From NCBI GenBank assembly GCA_002778195.1, contig PCDI01000005.1, positions 2,853,093-2,917,092 of the forward strand: 64,000 bases of DNA, in the 5' to 3' direction. Source of the stretch: Raffaelea ambrosiae. Lineage: Eukaryota > Ascomycota > Sordariomycetes > Ophiostomatales > Ophiostomataceae. The notes beneath the pieces were generated by a model that was not told the DNA's origin, ran no database searches, and worked only from the letters and a program-made list of their open reading frames with translations. Numbering within the stretch: the first letter of the stretch is position 1; each line of letters begins with the position of its first letter. Shown here in pieces: positions 57,501-64,000 of this stretch. The position numbers were made by a program, and so were the translations under genes.

Positions 57501-60048
57501 GGTCTTCGGATTTGATGGCCTTGCCTCCGTCGTTCCGTTTGCGTTTCCGGCTGGGAACCCGGATGCGCACAGTCCGTGAGCCGGCTGGCGGTGTGGGCAA
57601 CCCAATGCCAGACTCGTCCTGGTCATCCTCGTCCAGGTCCTCCATGTCCACGTCGGAGTCCTCGTCGTCGTCATCCTCGTAGTCGGTAGAGATGCCGCGC
57701 AGTTTGCGCTCAATCTCATAGACATCAACCCAGACGCTGTCCTGAGCCTCAGCGCACTCGCACTTCTTGGCGATTTTACCCATGGGCAGCCACGAATCCA
57801 GGGCAAAGTTGACAGCCTCGGCGCAGTTGTAGCCCAAGTTGTATCCGGAGTGGTAGCCGTAAGGGTACGTCACAACGAACTCGCCCGGGTAGGACACGCA
57901 CTTGTTCACGCGGATGTTGTAGTGCTGACGGAGATGAGAGGGAGAGATAAGGAAGGCTTTGTGGCGCAGGAACTGGTCACAGGCCTTGGCATCTGTGGGC
58001 CAGATGCTCTTCATGGCAGCCTCAAAGCGACGGGCGTCGCCCTGGGAAATGCTATACCACTGTTTGGGGGCTCCAAAGTGCAAATAGTTGATGCTGTAGA
58101 GATCCACATCCTCGAGATGCCAGGCAAAGGTAGCCTTCCACATGCCCAGGTACAGGTAGGCGGTGTTGACTCCGGGTACTTTGGTTCCAAGGACGTCCAG
58201 TAGATTTGGTAGCTTGTTCAGATTCCACATCTCGGTCGACTCATCAAAGAGCGTGCCGGGCAGGTCTGCTCCATAGAGGGGTTGCGCATACGTCAGGGTC
58301 TTCCAGTAGATGCGCTCCAGCTCCTCGCAGCGTTCCGGGGTGTAGTCCGATATATCCATACGGTAGTCCCAGTCCTTGAAGGCGGCTTCATCGAGCTTGG
58401 CAGATCCCTCGCGACGGACGTTCTTGCGGCGGGCCGACGTCGACTGTGTCTTGGCGGAGGCCTGCCGCGTGAATCCCATGCGCCGCGGAGGAGCAGGGGG
58501 CTCGGTACAACACGACTCACCAAGAGACATCATGTCATCGTCTTCTTCCTTTTTGATGGGATGGTCCACTTCCACGGATGCAAACACAGTGCTATCTTTG
58601 GTACCCATTTGGTCCTTGTCCTCGGGAGCTTTGCCGGAGGCAATCTCCTCGGTGGAGTCCACGCAGGTCTTATCGTCATCGACCATCTTGTCGTCGTCGC
58701 CTCGCTGAGACTCGGGCGTCATGGGCCGGGGTTCGGACATGACGGAGGCGGTATCCTCGTCTGCCGTGGCTGCGACCTGGCGGGTTTTTCTCCGAGCAGC
58801 CGCACGGCCTTTCTTGGCTCCTTTCGGCGTGGATCCAGATGCAGATCCAGAGGCAGCCGAGGCATTGGACGTGGTCGGAGCGGCGGCACGGGTGCGCGGG
58901 GTCGGCTTCGGCTTATCCGCGTTGGCTCGGCGCTCGCCACGTCTTGCTGGCGGCTGGTGCTCACTCTGGTCGCAGAGCTGGCGCCACTGGGGAAGGTTGT
59001 AGGTCCGCTGGTGGAGGATGTTGACCTGGCGGTAGGTGCCATTGGAGCCCATGATGTCCTGCTTGATCGGCTCACGAACCTTGATGTTCTTGACCATCTC
59101 GTCGAGGGGAGCTAGGGAGTCCTTCCATTCTTGTGGCGGGACGATCTTGACAATGCCGGACTTCATACCGTACTTGTCGATTTTCTCCATCTAAATTGCA
59201 CGGGAACGAAATACGCGTCTGGTCAGATGATGTCACAAGACTGGAAGGGGGGCCAAGATAAGAAACAGGGGGGGGGCGGCGGATGTGAATGAGGGGGGAA
59301 GAGTCGGGCATATGCACAGAGCAGGCCCCGGTTAAGGTGCTAGGCAAGGAGGCATGGGACGATGTCGTGATAGGGGCAGGCGAAGAAGACGTGGTGAACA
59401 GCCGCCATCAAGGAGGCAGATAAGGGTTTAGGGCCACATCAGGGTAAATGGGGAGGCAGGGGACGGGGACAACAGATAGAGGCGCACAAATTTCTTGAAG
59501 TCACGGAACTGACGCATGGTCGGCCGGAAGACGGGCACAGTGCCAGAGTAGTGGTCCGGGTCGATCTCGCCAATGTCGTCGTCATCCTCGGCCTCGGCGG
59601 CACCGGTATCCGGAGGAGCAGCATCAGTGGTGGTCGAGGGGGCGGGTTCGGCGACGGCAGTGGTGGGCGTGGTGACGGAAGTGGCGGCGGCGTCGGCATC
59701 AGCATCGTCAGGATGGATGCTGAGGGACTCGGCCAGGACGTCGTCATCGAGGTCGCTCAGCTCCGAGTCCGAGCTGCCGCCGTCGAGCTTCGAGGCATTG
59801 TTGCTATCAGGAGGAGAATGGAGGCCGGTGGGCCGATCGGGACCGCCGGTAGGGGCGGCTGGAGCGGCTGGGTCGAGTGTGGTCGTGGCAGCGGCAGCAT
59901 CGGTCGAGGGTGCTGCCGGGCAGGCGGCCGTGGCGGTGCCGGACATCGTCGTCGCCGCCGGGAGAGAGTCGGGGTGGAGGGGGCTTGCGACGGCGATGGT
60001 GTCGCCTTCCCCCCCAAGCGCCGTAGCGCCGATCGCTTTGCTGGACAT
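54566..60048 (-). CDS. JmjN/JmjC/PHD histone demethylase, KDM4 (Rph1/Gis1) type
   Basis: Five exons on the minus strand: 60048-59488, 59190-56879, 56735-55677, 55566-55001 and 54912-54566, in frame throughout, about 1,614 residues. The JmjN domain (VPVFRPTMRQFRDFKKF, then MEKIDKYGMKSGIVK) is split by the 297-nt first intron. The JmjC domain (about 500-660) has iron ligands His about 545 and Glu 547 in FAWHLEDVDLYSINYLHFG and His about 634 in PYGYHSGYNLGYN. An extended PHD (about 770-870) starts CCLCPND and includes CMYCRLRKGVCFQC and SYHATCAAP. It removes methyl groups from histone lysines (H3K9/K36 in relatives), using Fe(II) and 2-oxoglutarate. The C-terminal 650 residues are disordered, rich in Ser, Pro and Gln. 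The first 170 residues are acidic and low complexity. Animal KDM4 proteins carry Tudor domains there; none was obvious here. Confidence 0.95.
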
Positions 60049-63000
60049 ATCCAACCGCTGAGGCTACATGCGATCAAAAGGGGGGGTTGTAGCCCGGAGG
60101 GAGGAGGAGAGAAGGGAAAGGGGGGAGGTGTCGAGCAGCGTTCGGGTGCGCGCAGTTTGTCGTGGGATTTTTTTTTGGGCTTTGGATTGTGCACCGTTTT
60201 GGGGGTTCGTTGCGGGAGTTATTTTTTTTGGGTTGACGCTGTGTTTCCCTTTTGTCTGGCCAGAAGGGGCGGCAGCAGAAAAAAAAAAGGGAAAAATTAA
60301 CACGGGCAAACAAGCAGGAACCAAGAAAAGGGGATTTGGAGTGCGTGAGAGGGGCGTTTCGATAGGATAGTGAAGGAAGGGGGGGTGGGCGTGAGGTGGA
60401 AAGAGAGGCAGGAGCGACTGGCGGATGGGTCCTGGCGAAATGAGGTTCCCGGTTGGGCACGAGAAGACGCCTTGCCAGCCTGAGGAAGGAGCTGTGCGAG
60501 AGAGTGTGTGTGACTGGGAGCGAGCAGCGTGAGCCAGCGTGTGCAAGAGCGTGCGCGCGAGAGAGGGAGAGATAAGTGCGACAGTGGGACGGCCGGTGGT
60601 GAGACTGTGCAGGTTGTGCGCGGCAAGTGGCGTTTTGAGCCTTTGCAGGCCACTGGGCAGCCTGCGCGGTACTGTAGTTATTCCGCCTACGTACTAATTT
60701 GGGTCGCTGCAACTCGACGATGACGAGGCGTGACAATGCAACAAGGGATGGGCGGCTGTTTTGTGGTTTCAGGACTGGGGGCGGTAACTAATCGCAGAGT
60801 CAATGGTTTCCAGCGGTGTGTTTGAATTGTTGATGTTGCTGCATGGCATGTGTTGTATTGGTTTGCCTTGTGCGTGCCTTCTTTTTCTGTTCTGTTCGTC
60901 TTGTGGCCTTCAGGATTGTCTCCGTAAGTAGGAGAATCCAGTGTGCTCAATCTGTGACTCGGCGTCCCTTCGCACGCAGAATGCGGAAATCGCCCATTCC
61001 ACCTCCTCCCTGGCTACTGCTGCTCTTACTACGATGACTACGTGCGTCGGGCTTGCTGGCACAGCTGCTCGTTGCTTGCCTCGCCTTCGGCTGACATGAC
61101 CGCCAACCCGGTGACAGATACGCGTATGAATAATGTGTATCCAGAACCTGCCTGCACACTGTGCGCTGCCTACTGAATGGGGGGAGCAAGCGACTGGAAA
61201 TACTATTGCATACATAGTGTGAGGATTTGGCAAGAGCGAATAGGGCCTAGCGGCACAACAATTGCAAATAGAAAGGCAAACTACGATCCCAACCGAATTC
61301 TCAGCCAAAGGCCCGGCAAAGGAACGTATCTTACGAGTCATTTGCATTGTAAAGCAAGACAAAATACGATACGTAAAAGGCACAACGCCGAAAAGGGTGG
61401 TGGCTGAAGGCGTTTGGGAAATAACGCCGGAAGCCGACGAGCAAAATCGTGAAACTGCATAATGGATGGGACTGCGAAAATTTGCGGCGGTGCAGGTAGG
61501 GCCGAAGAATTGGTTTCGGGACGGGGAAAACTGGTCAAACAAAGTTGTCTGATTTTTGCAGGCATACTGCAGGCAGTGGCCAAAGACGGCGAAATAAGCC
61601 AAACAGGCCAGAAAGAAGGCCACAAAACGGCCGTAGTTGAGCACGGCAAGCCGAGAGACCACGGGAGCCTGCAAACTGGCCACCACAAACCCGTGGAACC
61701 ACAAAAACTCGACAGTGAAAATCCGACAAAACACAGAAAACGACAGAATTTCTACGGAGAAAAAAAAAGACAGGAAATCACGTTGCACTAGCTCCTGCCT
61801 TCCTCAGCCAGTCACAGCCTGTGCTGCTACCACTGCGTGTGTGCCATGTTAGCTTTTTTTCTCCCGAGCCTATTCCCTGCCTCCTTTGCATTTTATCGTC
61901 GTGTTTTCTCACGCTCACATCCTGTGTATTTTTTACGAGGATTTGCGCTTCTGCCCTCTCCCCCCCCCCCCCCCCCCCCACCCCACCACCCTCCTCTACG
62001 AGTACAGGCACGCTCTCAAGCATTCTTGCCAGCCTGCCTCTCGCTTCTTGTCGCCTCTTTTTTCCTGCCGCAAAGCGGGTATATTATCGGTCGATTGTGC
62101 CCAGACGCTGGGCTGATGGGGGCATGCAGGGACCTGCACAGTAGCCTGAACTGTCCGCGCTACAAGCAACTCTCATGCTTTTTTGTGGTCTTTTTGCCTG
62201 CACTGCCTGCAAGCCTGCCCGTATCCGGTCCGGCTGCCGAAGTGCCCCAAGCACCGTACTGGGATTGTGACGGCAAGCAATACTCTTGTCGAACCCACAT
62301 TGAGTTTCTGCACATATCGATGGACGGAACACAATACCACTACAGCAGTGTGAACTCGGGATCGACCCTCTGGCGGCGGCTGGGCTCCCCAAGCCTGACG
62401 CGAGCGAAACAACACACAGTGAGACGACGTCCACGCTCTGACTACGAGTTACCACACTACATTGCAGTAAGATATCATCTTACCCTCCAATCTGCACAGT
62501 GGGGCAGCATCTGGCTGGCAAGCAGGGACTGCCTTCCCAATGCAGGGGCAAAAATAAAAAACGTCGCGGCCATCTGAGGAGATTTTTTTCCGCGTGTTCA
62601 ACCGTGGTCCTCTCTCGTCTGTTTCCTGGTCACTGCTGGCCTGTCCCATACCCGTACTCCTTCTCCTTCTCCCGCAAAGCTCGCATCTTTCCCATGGCCG
62701 AAATGCACGCTGCCCCTCCACGCTACATATTTTCTACGCGTATTCCGCCGTGCCCACTAGTTTGCCCCATAGTGCGCCCCCCCCCTGCTTTCGTGCTTTT
62801 GACCTTTTCGAGGGTAGTACTCAGTAGGGGGGTGGTTGGCGAGTAGACGGGGCACATTATGTGCATCAACGATTTCTCCATACGAACTCCATATGCACCA
62901 CCATAAGCAGGCACCTGCAGCGCGCATGGTCGTCCTCCAAACGTGTCCGGGAAAGGATGCGATGTGGGCAAACGATGGGCCTCCCGCCCGGGTCTGGATG

Positions 63001-63956
63001 CAGCCAGCCCAGCCCTTGCTGTTGCTTTTTCTTTGGTGTTTTTTTTGCTTGTCTCGCCACCTACTAATCTGATCGCCTCTGCTTCCTTCTTCCAACCGTA
63101 CACTGCCGAGCCGAGTTTCGAGTCTCTGGTCTTTCTCCTGACATCCATCCCCCCTTCGCAGACTGTGCTACGTAGGAGATCCGGCCAGCTTTGGCCTGAG
63201 GCCACAAAGCTGCTAGCCCGCAAAACTAGGTCCTAGCGCCCAATGACGTCGATACACTAACCACCACTCAGGTAACAGAGACGAAAAAAGGCTTCACCGC
63301 TCAATTGGGGATCACATGCCCCCTCTCTCTGGCTGCTCATCAAACCACCACCACCCACACCAAGAAATTGCTGTGCCCCTCCAAGAAGCGACCAGGGCCA
63401 GATCTGCCCAGAACGTGGATTGCATGGGGTGTGTTTTTTTGTGGTTATTTGTCCCTCCTGTTCTTGAGTCGAGGCTCCTCCCCTTGCTGCTCGTCATCAT
63501 CGACATTCGGCGCAAATCCCTCTCGTTCAACTTAAAACAGTAAAAGTGGCCTCAATGACCCAGCTGAGCTCCTGTTAGCGCGTAGTGGCGCCAAATTTGG
63601 CGCTGATGCTGTTTGGAGCTTGTCATTCGCTGCCACGACTAGTGGGTGCCATCCTCTCTGTGATTTTCTCGGCGTTCATTCCGCCCTCGTGAGACCCAGC
63701 CGGTGCCGACAACGGACTGCTACAATCGATGTACAAACGGGAAACAAAAGCCAGGAAACAAGGGGCAGTGAAGGAAGCAGAAAAGGAACAAACGAGTTAA
63801 AAAAAATTCGAGGCGGAAGGAACAAAGGGTACACAGTTTCACATGCGTTCTTCCCGAGCATCCCAGTGAGACAAAGGGAATATACGTGAATCAGGTACTT
63901 CTAGTGGGTCAGGAATGCGACCAAAAAAAAACGTATGCGAGACGCAAAAAATTGAG
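60049..63956. other. Right intergenic region, 3.9 kb
   Basis: Promoter side of the histone demethylase, with G/T runs (60076-60082, 60170-60176) and a purine-rich leader. C20 lies at 61960-61979. Open frames such as 61837-62577 have no domain-like blocks and read through homopolymers. No gene was supported. Confidence 0.5.
61960..61979 (+). repeat. C20 homopolymer
   Basis: Twenty consecutive C in non-coding sequence. Confidence 0.95.
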
Positions 63957-64000
63957 TGGTCCCGGAGGGGCTCGAACCCTCGACTTTCGCATGGATATTT
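63957..64000 (-). tRNA. tRNA, 3' half, cut by the window edge
   Basis: Reading the minus strand leftwards from 64000: a 5-bp T stem GAGGG/CCCTC around loop TTCGAGC, then acceptor strand CGGGACC and discriminator A (63957). The five bases AAGTC fit a normal variable loop and TGCGA the 3' side of the anticodon stem. The bases before them do not make a clean anticodon loop, so an intron or a long variable arm is possible. The isotype cannot be read without the 5' half. Confidence 0.8.

Noticed and set aside
61837..62577. 246-codon plus-strand frame
   Set aside because: It reads through a C20 run as polyproline and has no start context, splice signals or recognisable domain.

Overview
The window is nuclear DNA from a filamentous ascomycete, most likely a Sordariomycete. 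Short introns (about 43-300 nt) have GT..AG ends and CTNAC-like branch sites. Coding sequence is GC-rich and uses C/G-ending codons. The gene set is typically fungal: proteinase-K-type subtilase, KDM4/Rph1-type demethylase, Tcp11/Sok1 protein, SNG1/DUF3533 protein and peroxisomal copper amine oxidase. Genus and species cannot be named from the sequence alone. No transposase, reverse transcriptase, CRISPR array or secondary-metabolite synthase was seen.

Layout. 0.5-2.5 kb (+): a mitochondrially addressed protein resembling the fungal Tse2-like ADP-ribosyltransferase-fold family, then a small secreted DUF4360-like protein. 3.8-6.0 kb (+): copper amine oxidase ending in SKL, with a 63-A tract in its intron. 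6.5-8.5 kb (-): DUF2235/Tle1-like alpha/beta-hydrolase. 9.0-10.9 kb (-): three-exon F-box-like protein. 11.4-13.4 kb (+): zinc-ribbon plus short-chain dehydrogenase fusion. 14.0-16.1 kb (-): POT peptide transporter with a 10-nt first exon. 16.1-22.7 kb: gene-poor, with homopolymers and short tandem repeats. 22.7-24.6 kb (-): MFS transporter. 25.4-27.1 kb (-): SNG1/DUF3533 membrane protein. 29.5-31.0 kb (-): amidoligase. 31.0-37.5 kb: gene-poor, with a 13-bp minisatellite. 37.5-38.8 kb (+): subtilase. 39.8-40.6 kb (-): three-finger zinc-finger protein visible only after splicing. 42.5-43.3 kb (+): secreted DUF7907-like protein. 44.6-48.3 kb (+): Tcp11-domain protein with an upstream ORF. 50.0-52.8 kb (+): M1 aminopeptidase. 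54.6-60.0 kb (-): five-exon JmjN/JmjC/PHD histone demethylase of about 1,614 residues. The right edge cuts a tRNA on the minus strand.

How the genes fit together. There is no operon-like logic, and most genes look like independent housekeeping or accessory units. Some loose themes are visible. Nitrogen and peptide use is served by the subtilase, POT transporter, M1 aminopeptidase and amine oxidase. Membrane export or resistance is served by the MFS and SNG1 proteins. Two genes in the left 8.5 kb belong to families first described as bacterial type VI effectors (Tse2-like, Tle1-like), although both families also occur widely in fungi. The most unusual single items are the amidoligase, the zinc-ribbon SDR without a catalytic tyrosine, a possible non-AUG N-terminal extension on the aminopeptidase, and coding or regulatory signals that a plain ORF scan misses: the spliced zinc-finger gene, the in-frame Tcp11 intron and the 23-codon upstream ORF.
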